31,199 nt of DNA from Thomasclavelia spiroformis (lineage in GTDB: Bacteria > Bacillota_I > Bacilli_A > Erysipelotrichales > Coprobacillaceae): the NCBI GenBank assembly GCA_018369555.1, contig JAGZCC010000023.1, positions 1 through 31,199 of the forward strand, in the 5' to 3' direction. Shown here piece after piece: positions 17,105-25,133 of this stretch. The first letter of the stretch is position 1. Every line of letters starts with the position of its first letter. The translations under genes and the position numbers were made by a program. The notes below the pieces were generated by a model. It was not told where the DNA came from. It worked only from the letters and a program-made list of their open reading frames with translations, and did no database searches.

Positions 17105-18244
17105 ATGAAATGTTTAATTGAAAAAAAATGTGGAAGTTGTAAATATATTAATGTTGCATATAATCAACAATTAGAAATTAAAACAAATTATTGTAAAGAT
17201 TTGTTGAAAAATAATAATTTAAATATGTATAAGATAGAAAAAATCAAAGGAATGCAATATCCATATGAATATCGTAATAAAATTATTGTTGCTTTTAACC
17301 AAAAGTATGAATTTGGTTTTTATGAAGAAAATAGTCATCGTATTATTCCTTATAATCGATGTTTATTACATGAAGAAGTTAGTGATTTAATTATAAAGAA
17401 AATTCAAAGTTTATTAAAAAGATATCGAGTAAGTATTTATGATGAAAAACGTCAACGGGGATTATTGCGTCATGTTTTAATTCGTCGTGCAATTGTTAAA
17501 GACCAAACAATGATCGTATTAGTTTGTAATGATAATGTATTTAAAGGATCAAAGAATTTTTGTAATGAGTTAGTTAAGAGCTTTCCAAGTATTAAAACAG
17601 TTGTTTTAAATGTTAATAAAAGAAAGACAAGTATTGTTTTAGGTAATGAGGAAAAGGTTTTATATGGTAAAGGGTTTATTGTTGATGAATTGTGTGGCTT
17701 GACTTTTAAGATTTCACCGAAATCTTTTTATCAGATAAATCATGAACAGTGTCAAGCTTTATATAATAAAGCAATTGATTTATTGGAATTAAAGGGTAAT
17801 GAAATAGTAATTGATGCTTATTGTGGAATTGGAACAATCGGGATGGTTGCAGCTAAAAAAGCTAAAGAGGTTATTGGAGTAGAACTTAATCAAGATGCCA
17901 TAAAAGATGCTAATAATAATGCAAGAATGAATAAAATAGAGAATATTAGATTTGTAAATGATGATGCATCGAATTTTATGGTTGAACTAGCAAAGACTAA
18001 ACAACGTGTTGATTGTGTTATTATGGATCCCCCACGTAGTGGTAGTGCTAAAGAATTTATGGATGCCATCAAGGTTTTAAATCCTAAAAAAGTAGTTTAT
18101 GTATCATGTGGTCCAACTACTCAAGTTAGAGATATAAAATATTTTTCTAAATTAGGTTACCAGGGGAATGTTTTATATCCATTTGATATGTTTCCACACA
18201 CACTTCATACAGAAACAATTATTTTATTATCAAAGATTAATTAA
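17105..18244 (+). CDS. rlmD: 23S rRNA (uracil-5-)-methyltransferase, RlmD/RumA family
   Basis: A 379-residue SAM-dependent RNA m5U methyltransferase. Seen: an N-terminal cysteine set for a [4Fe-4S] cluster (C3, C9, C12 and C29 region, with KKCGSCKY), KSFYQINHEQCQALY (about residues 200-214), the SAM loop DAYCGIGTIGM (about 237-247), the DPPRSG block, VYVSCGP with the nucleophile Cys, and FPHTLHTETIILL with the late catalytic Glu. It lacks the N-terminal TRAM domain that makes many relatives about 450 residues long, a common short form in Firmicutes. The exact uridine modified cannot be told from TrmFO/RlmCD-type relatives by eye. An extended -10, TGATATACT (17081-17089), precedes it and GGTGA is the RBS. 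Confidence 0.88.
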   Translation: MKCLIEKKCGSCKYINVAYNQQLEIKTNYCKDLLKNNNLNMYKIEKIKGMQYPYEYRNKIIVAFNQKYEFGFYEENSHRIIPYNRCLLHEEVSDLIIKKIQSLLKRYRVSIYDEKRQRGLLRHVLIRRAIVKDQTMIVLVCNDNVFKGSKNFCNELVKSFPSIKTVVLNVNKRKTSIVLGNEEKVLYGKGFIVDELCGLTFKISPKSFYQINHEQCQALYNKAIDLLELKGNEIVIDAYCGIGTIGMVAAKKAKEVIGVELNQDAIKDANNNARMNKIENIRFVNDDASNFMVELAKTKQRVDCVIMDPPRSGSAKEFMDAIKVLNPKKVVYVSCGPTTQVRDIKYFSKLGYQGNVLYPFDMFPHTLHTETIILLSKIN

Positions 18245-18261
18245 AAAGTATAAAAAATAAG

Positions 18262-18309
18262 AAGGGCAGTAATAAAAGATATTTATGATTATTTTTACAG
18301 TCCTTTTTT
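18262..18309 (+). terminator. terminator of the RNA methyltransferase gene
   Basis: AAGGGCAGTAA (18262-18272) pairs with TTACAGTCCTT (18295-18305), with one mismatch and one G-T pair, ahead of a T-run. The long AT-rich loop can extend the stem. Confidence 0.65.
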
Positions 18310-18327
18310 ATTATTAATGTTTAAATA

Positions 18328-18995
18328 TTATTCAGTAGCTTTATTAATACAAGCAATTGTATTTAAACTACAAGGGTAGACAATATAAGAAAGATATTGA
18401 AATACAATTCTAATCAAGAAGTTTTTACCATCTTTTAAACTTATATTTCTTTTGGCGTGGGCAATTAATTGAAGGGAGTACTCTCCTTGTGTAGCTAAAA
18501 AACAAAAAATTATTTTTCGTTGTGTTAAATTTAAACCTATATATGTATAAAAGTCACCTAAATAATTGGCGACTAACTAACAGTTAATATATCCAATTTT
18601 TGTTTCTTTTATATGTTCACCAAAAATAGTTGTTTGAGCTTTAATTACTTTTTCTAAGATAGTTGTTACCACATTTTCTAATGGGAGTTTAATATCACGT
18701 TTAGTTAAAATATCTTTTATGGTATCTAAAAAAGGAAACATATGAGCAATTCTTAAATAATCAGCTGTCTGATATATTAATTTTTTTATCATTACAGGGC
18801 TTAATTCAGCATCAAGAGCATGTAGCAAAATTAGTTTATACTCATTAATTCCTTGATATCTAAGCAATATAGAAATAATTACCATATAGTAAGTGTTATC
18901 ATCAAATGTTTGTCCTTTTTATTAACAACTTCATTAAAAGTAAAGTTTTAAAAACGTTCAATAAATTTAGAATTAGTTTCATAATAGTTTTTCAT
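18328..18995 (-). pseudogene. carboxymuconolactone decarboxylase (CMD) family protein, disrupted
   Basis: Read on the minus strand from the ATG at 18995, the frame gives MKNYYETNSKFIERF, then breaks. The sense FNEVVNKKDKH continues in a second frame, YYMVIISILLRYQGINEY in a third, and an in-frame TAG (18583-18581 region) follows IGYINC before LVANYLGDFYTYIGLNLTQR goes on in the same frame to a TAA at 18328. So two frameshifts and one nonsense codon split a gene of about 220 residues. The blocks LHALDAELSPVMIKKLIYQ and YLRIAHMFPFLD, and the late LIAHAKRNISL, fit the CMD / AhpD-like family (two related halves), often redox or peroxide related. The original function is unknown. A direct result of the lesions is that only a 102-codon fragment stays open. 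Confidence 0.75.
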
Positions 18996-19164
18996 AGTTA
19001 GCTTCTTAATTTTATTATAAAAGAATAAAAAAATATAATAAAATACTTAAAAAGTATGATGAATAATTATAATTAAAATATATTTTAACTATAATCTAAT
19101 AAGTAATACATAATAAGTTAATTTAAAGAATATAAAATATGGCAAATAAGAGGTGGTAAATAAG

Positions 19165-21846
19165 ATGCTTAAAATTAAAAATATTACAAAACAATATATT
19201 ACTGGTGATTTAAAACAAGTTGCTTTAGATAATATTAGTTTAAATTTTCGTGATAGCGAATTTGTAGCAATTTTAGGGCCGAGTGGTTCTGGAAAAACAA
19301 CTTTGTTGAATATTATTGGTGGTTTAGATCGCTATGATAGTGGTGATTTGATTATTAATGGCATTTCAACAAAACAATATAAAGATCGTGATTGCGATTC
19401 ATATCGTAATCATACAATCGGTTTTGTTTTTCAAAGTTACAATTTAATTATGCACTTAAGTATTCTTGCCAATGTTGAACTGGCATTAACAATTTCTGGA
19501 GTATCTAAAAGTGAACGTAAACAACGAGCAATTGATGCTTTAAAACAAGTTGGTTTGGAAAAGCATATTGATAAAAAAACCAAGTCAACTTTCAGGAGGT
19601 TAGATGCAACGAGTTGCTATTGCCCGAGCTTTAGTTAATGATCCAGATATATTGCTTGCCGATGAACCAACAGGGGCATTAGATAGTGAAACAAGTGTTC
19701 AAGTAATGGATTTATTAAAAGAAGTTGCTAAAGATCGTTTGGTCGTAATGGTTACCCATAATCCTGAATTAGCTAAAAGTTATGCAAGTCGTATTGTTCA
19801 GGTTAAAGATGGAAAAATTATTGGAGATACAAATCCTTATAATCTTGATGAAAAGGATTTACCGGAAGTTAAGTATAAAAACATGGGTAAATCTTCGATG
19901 TCGTTTTTGACGGCATTAGTTTTAAGTTTTAATAACTTAAAAACTAAAAAGGCACGAACGTTATTGACTTCTTTTGCCGGGTCGATTGGAATAATTGGAA
20001 TTGCGTTAATTTTATCTCTTTCTAATGGAGTAAGTAATTATATTAGCGATATACAAAAGGATACAATGTCTTCTTATCTTGTTTCAATTGAAGCTAAAAC
20101 AATTGATTTAACGTCTGTTATGGGGGAAATCAGAGTTTAGTGAGTGATGATGTTGATCATAAAAAAGATGGTGTGTATTCAAATTCAAGTGATTTAGAAA
20201 TGGCTTCAACGATGACAACAAACATTACTGAAAATAATCTAACAGAATTTAAAAAATATGTAGATGATCCCAAAAGTGAAATTAATAAACTTGTAGGAGA
20301 AAATGGGATAGTTTATACTTATGATACTAAATTTGGTGTTTATACTAAAGATCCTAATGGTGAATTAGTTAATACTGACGGAAGTACTTTAGATGATAAT
20401 AGTAATGATAATTCATCAATGATGACTAATCCTACTAGATCTAATTTTCAAGAATTGATGTCTGGTAAAAAAGATAGTAGTGTTAGTAATGTTTTAAAAG
20501 ATAATTATGATGTAATATATGGTAAATGGCCAAATAAATATGATGAAGTTGTTTTAATATTGGATAAAAATAATGAAATATCATCAACGGTGTTATATTA
20601 ATTAGGAATTTTACCAGCAAGTGAATATAAAGATGTAATGAATAAAATAAATAATGGCGAAACTGTAAGTTTTGAAAATCAAAAATGGAGCTATGAGGAT
20701 GTTTGTTCAAAAGAGTTTTATTTGATTCCAGATAGTGCTACTTATATCAAAAATGAAAATGGACTATATAGTAGTATTAAAGATGATATGACAAAAATGG
20801 AAAGTCTTTTAGATGATGCTGTTAAACTTAAAATAACTGGAGTTGTTCGACCTGATAATGATGATACAAGTACATTGATTAATCGAAATATTGGTTATAC
20901 AAAAGCGTTGACTGATTATATTATTGATTATACTAATAATAGTGATGTTGTTAAAGCACAAGAGGAAAGTAAAGAAATAAATATAACTAATGGAATGACT
21001 TTTTCTCCAAGTGATGATAGTGCTCGAATTGAAGATACAAAAAAATATTTATCTAATTTAGGAATATCTGAAAAAGCTAGATTTTGTCAAGAAATTTTAA
21101 TGGCTTCACCTAATGGAAATACAAATTTTCAAAATATGAGTGAAGTTCAATTAGCGACTTTATTAGACAATTATTTAAAAAAACCAGATAATGAAGTACT
21201 ATTGGAGATTTATAATTCATATATTTCAACGGGAACATATGATGAAAATATGGAAATGTTTGGTTTAATAAATTATGATGCACCTAGTGCAATAAATATT
21301 TATACCGATAGTTTTGAAGATAAAGATGAGATTTCAAGATGTATTGAAGATTATAATGAAACAGCTACTAAAGAAAATCAAATTATGTATACTGATTATG
21401 TAGGGCTATTGATGTCTTCGGTTACAACAATTATTAATGTTATTTCTTATGTTTTAATTGCTTTTGTAGGGGTATCATTAGTAGTATCATCGATTATGAT
21501 TGGAATTATTACTTATATTTCAGTATTAGAAAGAACAAAAGAAATCGGTGTTTTACGTGCGATTGGGGCTTCAAAAAGAAATATTTCTCAAGTATTCAAT
21601 GCTGAAACATTTATTATTGGACTATATTCAGGAGTTTTAGGAATTATTATTTGTTTAATTATGTTGATTCCTACTAATCAAATTATTTATAGTTTAGTTG
21701 GTTCTACAGATGTTAATGCAGTTCTTCCTTTAGTAAGTGTTGTTATTTTAATTATTTTAAGTGTATTATTGACTTTATTAGGAGGAATCATTCCATCTAA
21801 AAAAGCAGCTAAAAAAGACCCAGTGACTGCTTTAAGAACTGAGTAA
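19165..21846 (+). pseudogene. ABC transporter ATPase-permease fusion, disrupted
   Basis: A gene of about 890 codons (start ATG at 19165, RBS AGGTGG) for a MacB-like ATPase fused to a FtsX-type permease, broken four times. The ATPase part has Walker A GPSGSGKTT, the Q-loop FQSYNL, then a +1 shift at a run of seven A (19572-19579). A TAG at 19601-19603 replaces the Gln of LSGGQ, followed by QRVAIARAL and Walker B ILLADEPTGALDS. A first membrane helix follows near 19990. Another shift at 20138-20140 restores the first frame; a TAA at 20599-20601 lies before LGILPASEYKDVMNKI. The FtsX part with three helices (from about 21420) ends intact. Such fusions export peptides or lipids in Firmicutes. It is the closest neighbour of the CMD pseudogene. 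Confidence 0.85.
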
Positions 21847-21867
21847 TTAATAAGGTGGTAATTATAA

Positions 21868-22422
21868 ATGGATGAAAGAGAAAAGATGTTACAAGGTAAG
21901 TGGTATGATGCCACTGATCAAGAATTAGTTAAACAAAGATTGCAGGCTAAAGATTTATGTTTTGAGTTAAATCAAATAAGACCAAGTAATTTAGAAAAAA
22001 GAAATGATATTATTAATAAATTATTAGGTTATCAACCTGATAATTTAGAGTTATTGAGTCCTTTTATTTGTGATTATGGAAATAAGATAATTTTAGGTAA
22101 AAATGTATTTATTAATAGTAATTGTTATTTTATGGACGGTGCTAAAATTAGTATAGGAGATAATGTATTTATTGGACCATCATGTGGCTTTTATACTGCT
22201 AATCATCCTTTAGATTATCAAACAAGAAATCAAGGAGTGGAACAAGCTTTACCGATTTCAATTGGAAATAATGTCTGGTTAGGTAGTAATGTTATTGTTT
22301 TACCTGGAGTAAAAATTGGTGATGGTTGTGTAATAGGAGCTGGCAGTGTTGTAACTAAAGATATCGAGGCAAATAGTGTTGCAGTAGGAATACCGTGTAA
22401 TGTTATAAGGAAAATTAAATAA
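21868..22422 (+). CDS. maa: maltose/galactoside O-acetyltransferase-type sugar acetyltransferase
   Basis: A 184-residue left-handed beta-helix acetyltransferase of the Maa/LacA group. It opens with the helical Maa domain (MDEREKMLQGKWYDATDQEL, residues 1-20), followed by hexapeptide repeats (GDNVFIGPSCGFYTANHPLD with the catalytic His in NHP; IGNNVWLGSNVIVLPGVKIG; IGAGSVVTKDIEANSVAVG). It transfers acetyl from acetyl-CoA to a sugar hydroxyl, acting as a cytoplasmic trimer; the sugar is not identifiable. RBS AAGGTGG. It ends 10 bases before a strong terminator and starts 21 bases after the ABC pseudogene, so it may have depended on the same transcript. Confidence 0.92.
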   Translation: MDEREKMLQGKWYDATDQELVKQRLQAKDLCFELNQIRPSNLEKRNDIINKLLGYQPDNLELLSPFICDYGNKIILGKNVFINSNCYFMDGAKISIGDNVFIGPSCGFYTANHPLDYQTRNQGVEQALPISIGNNVWLGSNVIVLPGVKIGDGCVIGAGSVVTKDIEANSVAVGIPCNVIRKIK

Positions 22423-22432
22423 TGAATATTAA

Positions 22433-22460
22433 AAAAATGAAGCATATTTGCTTCATTTTT
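22433..22460 (+). terminator. rho-independent terminator after the acetyltransferase
   Basis: AAAAATGAAGCA pairs perfectly with TGCTTCATTTTT around a TATT loop; the base-paired T-run closes it. The stem can work on both strands. Confidence 0.9.
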
Positions 22461-22481
22461 TGATATTATATATAAATAAAA

Positions 22482-22502
22482 AAGTAGCTATTCAAGCTAC
22501 TT
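22482..22502 (-). terminator. terminator of tRNA-Trp
   Basis: On the minus strand AGTAGCT, loop TGAAT, AGCTACT then a run of T. It lies about 12 bases after the CCA end of the tRNA. Confidence 0.8.
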
Positions 22503-22513
22503 ATTTTTTATCC

Positions 22514-22587
22514 TGGCAGAGGTAGTAGGAGTCGAACCCACATCAACGGTTTTGGAGACCGGTATTCTACCATTGAACTATACCTCT
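22514..22587 (-). tRNA. trnW: tRNA-Trp (anticodon CCA)
   Basis: A 74-base cloverleaf on the minus strand with an encoded CCA. The acceptor is AGAGGTA/TACCTCT, the D loop AATGGTA, the anticodon loop CTCCAAA with CCA at positions 34-36, and the T arm GTGGG-TTCGACT-CCTAC. The anticodon stem has one end mismatch. It is a single tRNA with its own terminator. The tRNA is complete and shows no copied 3' end nearby, so it is not the integration site of the element that follows. Confidence 0.95.
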
Positions 22588-22747
22588 ATTACTGTCGACT
22601 GCTCTAATATAATAACATACAAAATAAAGAATGTAAAGAAAAAAATAAATATTTGTTTAAATTTTTATTTATTTAAATTATATTAGTAAAAAATTGCCTA
22701 GTACTAAATATACCATTGACATATATTATAGTGAAAGGAGGAATTAA

Positions 22748-22879
22748 ATGAATAAATTAGAATTAGCTATTTCATCTATCAAATATCAAAAATTTAGAAT
22801 GATTTATCCAATTATGAAAGCATTTCATGTAGGAACGATATTTGAAGAGTTAGATCTGCCATGGGGTGAATTTAAATGA
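22748..22879 (+). CDS. cotJA: spore coat protein CotJA (short form)
   Basis: A 43-residue protein too short for most gene finders. The family blocks are Y-P-I-M-K-A-F-HVGTIFEELDLPW, matching the CotJA pattern in which a Pro and the phrase VGTIFP/EL-LP follow a variable lead. It opens the cotJ operon, which encodes mother-cell spore coat proteins. RBS AAAGGAGG is upstream, and its stop overlaps the start of cotJB (ATGATG). CATATATT at 22720-22727 resembles a SigE -10, as expected for cotJ, but a matching -35 is not clear. Confidence 0.82.
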   Translation: MNKLELAISSIKYQKFRMIYPIMKAFHVGTIFEELDLPWGEFK

Positions 22880-23154
22880 TGAATGATTTATTAATGAATG
22901 TAATGATGCTAGATTTTGCTGTTCAAGATGCTGCGTTATTTATTGACACTCATCCTAATGATGAAGAAGCAATGCGATATTTTCATGAGGCAAGTAGTCG
23001 TTTAAATGAAGCTAAAAGAGAATATCGTAGACAAGGGAATTCTTTAAATAATCGTGAGGTTAATGCTTATAGAAATGGATATATTTGTGCGCCATGGCCA
23101 TGGGTAGGTGATGAATCATGTGGTTGTATGAAAAACGATTGCAATATCCAGTAA
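22876..23154 (+). CDS. cotJB: spore coat protein CotJB
   Basis: A 92-residue CotJB. The helical lead LDFAVQDAALFIDTHPNDEE (with the family's L-F-L-D-T-H-P phrase), the Y-F and REYRRQG middle, and the C-terminal CAPWPWVGDES fit the family; the tail has four Cys-rich residues (CGCMKNDC). CotJB works with CotJA and CotJC in the coat. Start and stop both overlap its neighbours: ATGATG with cotJA, and 37 bases with cotJC, so the three are co-translated. Confidence 0.88.
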   Translation: MMNDLLMNVMMLDFAVQDAALFIDTHPNDEEAMRYFHEASSRLNEAKREYRRQGNSLNNREVNAYRNGYICAPWPWVGDESCGCMKNDCNIQ

Positions 23155-23324
23155 ATATAAAAAAAGCGGATGCTAAAGCAGCAGCTGTAATTATCGATCA
23201 ATTAGGCGGACCTGATGGTGAATTAGCAGCAGCTTTAAGATATTTATCACAACGCTATACAATGCCTTATCCTGAAGTTCAAGCACTGTTAACCGATATT
23301 GCAACTGAAGAATTGGTACGTTAA
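23118..23324 (+). pseudogene. cotJC: spore coat protein CotJC (manganese-catalase-like), N-terminal third only, interrupted by a mobile element
   Basis: The frame starts MWLYEKRLQYPVNIKKADAK and continues with GGPDGELAAALRYLSQRYTM and LLTDIATEEL, all of which match the opening of CotJC. This family is about 190 residues long and, like manganese catalase, uses Glu and His ligands in the block TEELAHLEM. Here the match stops inside this block: after TEEL come Val-Arg and a TAA, and the rest (about 120 residues with most metal ligands) is missing. Next comes element DNA with a serine recombinase gene. The loss is a clean junction and not scattered decay; the missing 3' part should lie at the other end of the element, outside the window. 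Confidence 0.88.
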
Positions 23325-23365
23325 TGTTATATGTGAGGACTTCGAAAAAAATTAGAAGTCCTTTA
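23295..23365. other. left junction (attL-like) between cotJC and the element
   Basis: CotJC coding match is lost at about 23316, just after GAAGAATTGG. The next 20-45 bases on the element side carry the inverted repeat AGGACTTC/GAAGTCCT (23336-23343 with 23355-23362), which also overlaps the recombinase stop codon. Large serine recombinases use att sites of about 40-50 bases with a central dinucleotide. The core would lie within GAAGAATTGG or the bases next to it. It cannot be fixed without the right end. Confidence 0.55.
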
Positions 23366-24884
23366 AATGTATATCTAATTCAGGTTTTGAAGTATCCCAT
23401 TTACTACGATTTTCACTTTTTCTCGTATAATCGATCCGTTCAATTACACTCTTTAAGAGTGTATTTTTATTTTTTGCAGATATATTAGGATCTTTTAAAG
23501 CTCTAATTACATCTTTAAATTGCATTATCTTATCTTCATAATTGAATTTTGGTGCATCTTCTTTAGCTGATTTGATTTTTAATTTAAGCTCTTCGCGCTC
23601 AAGGGCTAATTTTTTATTTCTTTTTAAAAATATTTCTTTTGTATATGTCTTATCTTCGAGAAGATCATATAGTTCCTCTTGTCGCTTTTCTAGCTTCTCT
23701 AATTGATTTTCAAGATCATCAATCATTTTAAGTTTAATATCCCTGATTTTGTTATCACCGTTTTTTACCATAAATTCAAATTCTTTAATAATAGTTTCTA
23801 GCGTATTTATTATCGCACTGTATATTTCATCAAAGCTCGCTGATTTAGTACCACAGTGGACCTGATTGGTGCAAGCTAAACGAGGTTTACAACGATATAA
23901 ACCGTTTTTATCTTTATATGTTCTGTAGGTCATTGCCCTACCGCAGTTTTTACAAAATAGCAATCCAGCCAAAGGATTAATAATCCCTTTGCTAAAAGGC
24001 TCTCTCGTATTCTTACTTAGCTTCATCTGTGCTTTATTAAATAAATCTTCATCAATTATAGCCGGATGTTTACCTTCATAAAGCTCATAATTTTTCGCTG
24101 TTGGACGAGTAGTTTTTAATTTTCCATCTTCAAATACCTTAACAGTTTTCCTGTGATTCCATTGTATTTTTCCTATATACACCGGATTAGTTAGGATTGT
24201 TTTTATTTGTGATGGGTTCCAATGTGTAGATTTTCTAGGTTTAATACCTAAATCGTCTAATTTTCTCGCTGTTTTTGTCCATCCCAGATCTTCATTTACA
24301 AAAGTATCAAAAATAATAGCTACCGCCGGCGCTTCTATAGCGTTAGGCGTTAAAGTAGGTGATTTATCAATAATAATTTTATCATATCCATATGGAGCTA
24401 TTGAGCCTATATAGTTTCCTTCTTTGACACTTGCATTTCTACCGCGTATTAAAATTTCTTTAGTGTATTCTAAGTAGTCATTACCTTGACTTAATTCCAT
24501 TTTAAAAAATTTATAATCAAATTTATCTCTAAGATCATATGTTTTGGGAGGTGTAATGACTAGAGTGTTGCTGTATTTAAAACTAGATAATATTCTGCCT
24601 CCATCTTCCCAATCACCACGGGATAAACGTTGTACTTCGATGACTAAGACACCTTTTATATTGCTGCCTTCTATTTTCGATAATACTTTTTTTATTTCTG
24701 GTCTATCTTCTATAGTTTCGCCGCTTACAATTTCGCGATAAATATTACATTCAGGAATTTTAGTGCCAAATTTTTTAATAGCTAATTCTTGCAACTGTGT
24801 TTCATGTCTAGCTAGCACCTCTTCTACTGTCTCTTCTGCGCTATCTGCTCTAGATTTACGCAGATACATTAAATAACTATTCAT
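23352..24884 (-). CDS. large serine recombinase (site-specific integrase/excisionase of the element)
   Basis: A 510-residue large serine recombinase. The N-terminal resolvase domain (about 1-150) has the nucleophile Ser in YLRKSRAD (Ser10-11 region), the QRLSRG block (about 86-91) and an Arg-rich catalytic set. The recombinase domain (about 160-290) has APYGYDK and the phrase ILTNPVYIGKIQWN. A zinc ribbon follows with FCKNCGRAM and the later C-x-C set (RCKPRLACTNQVHC), and then a long coiled coil (about 385-450) of the type that controls synapsis direction. Transcription runs towards the cotJC junction, 28 bases past its stop. It would catalyse integration at cotJC and, with a directionality factor, excision. 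No candidate for this factor is obvious. Confidence 0.93.
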   Translation of the reverse strand: MNSYLMYLRKSRADSAEETVEEVLARHETQLQELAIKKFGTKIPECNIYREIVSGETIEDRPEIKKVLSKIEGSNIKGVLVIEVQRLSRGDWEDGGRILSSFKYSNTLVITPPKTYDLRDKFDYKFFKMELSQGNDYLEYTKEILIRGRNASVKEGNYIGSIAPYGYDKIIIDKSPTLTPNAIEAPAVAIIFDTFVNEDLGWTKTARKLDDLGIKPRKSTHWNPSQIKTILTNPVYIGKIQWNHRKTVKVFEDGKLKTTRPTAKNYELYEGKHPAIIDEDLFNKAQMKLSKNTREPFSKGIINPLAGLLFCKNCGRAMTYRTYKDKNGLYRCKPRLACTNQVHCGTKSASFDEIYSAIINTLETIIKEFEFMVKNGDNKIRDIKLKMIDDLENQLEKLEKRQEELYDLLEDKTYTKEIFLKRNKKLALEREELKLKIKSAKEDAPKFNYEDKIMQFKDVIRALKDPNISAKNKNTLLKSVIERIDYTRKSENRSKWDTSKPELDIHLKDF

Positions 24885-24900
24885 ATGTTCTCCTTATTTT

Positions 24901-24955
24901 TAACTTTATTTCATAAATACATTTATATGATAAAGTTAGTTTTTTTAAATGTCAA
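24901..24955 (-). promoter_or_regulatory. SigA promoter of the serine recombinase with an overlapping inverted repeat
   Basis: On the minus strand TTGACA (24955-24950), a 17-base spacer and TATCAT (24932-24927). An inverted repeat TAACTTTAT (24901-24909) / ATAAAGTTA (24930-24938) covers the -10 with one arm and the early transcript with the other, so it could be an operator. RBS AAGGAGA precedes the ATG at 24884. Confidence 0.65.
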
Positions 24956-25020
24956 TCAAGATAAAAATATAATGTTATTATGTGTGTATCCTAATTTTAT
25001 GTGTATCTCTATAACGAGTA

Positions 25021-25049
25021 TTGTTCTTAGTTTTTTTATACAATAAAAT
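25021..25049 (+). promoter_or_regulatory. SigA promoter of the LytTR regulator
   Basis: TTGTTC (25021-25026), a 17-base spacer and TAAAAT (25044-25049), about 85 bases before the ATG. Upstream, TGTGTATC occurs twice (24983-24990, 25000-25007), 17 bases apart, in the region shared with the recombinase promoter. Confidence 0.45.
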
Positions 25050-25133
25050 CTTAAAGAAATAAAATTAAAAAAGTAATTTATTATTTTATTTCGTAAAAGA
25101 TAAAGAGAGCAATAAATTAGAAGGTGATAAAAG

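Noticed and set aside
19601..20601. Reading the TAG and TAA codons in the ABC gene as recoded Gln
   Set aside because: Two frameshifts are also needed, and TAG and TAA end many intact genes in this window, so pseudogene decay is the simpler view.
20483..20710. Minus-strand frame within the ABC pseudogene
   Set aside because: It is His/Tyr/Leu-rich with no family likeness, as expected for the reverse of Asn/Asp-rich coding DNA.
22514..22587. tRNA-Trp as integration site of the element
   Set aside because: The tRNA is 160 bases from complete host genes cotJA and cotJB; the break is inside cotJC and the integrase is of the serine type, which does not usually use tRNA genes.
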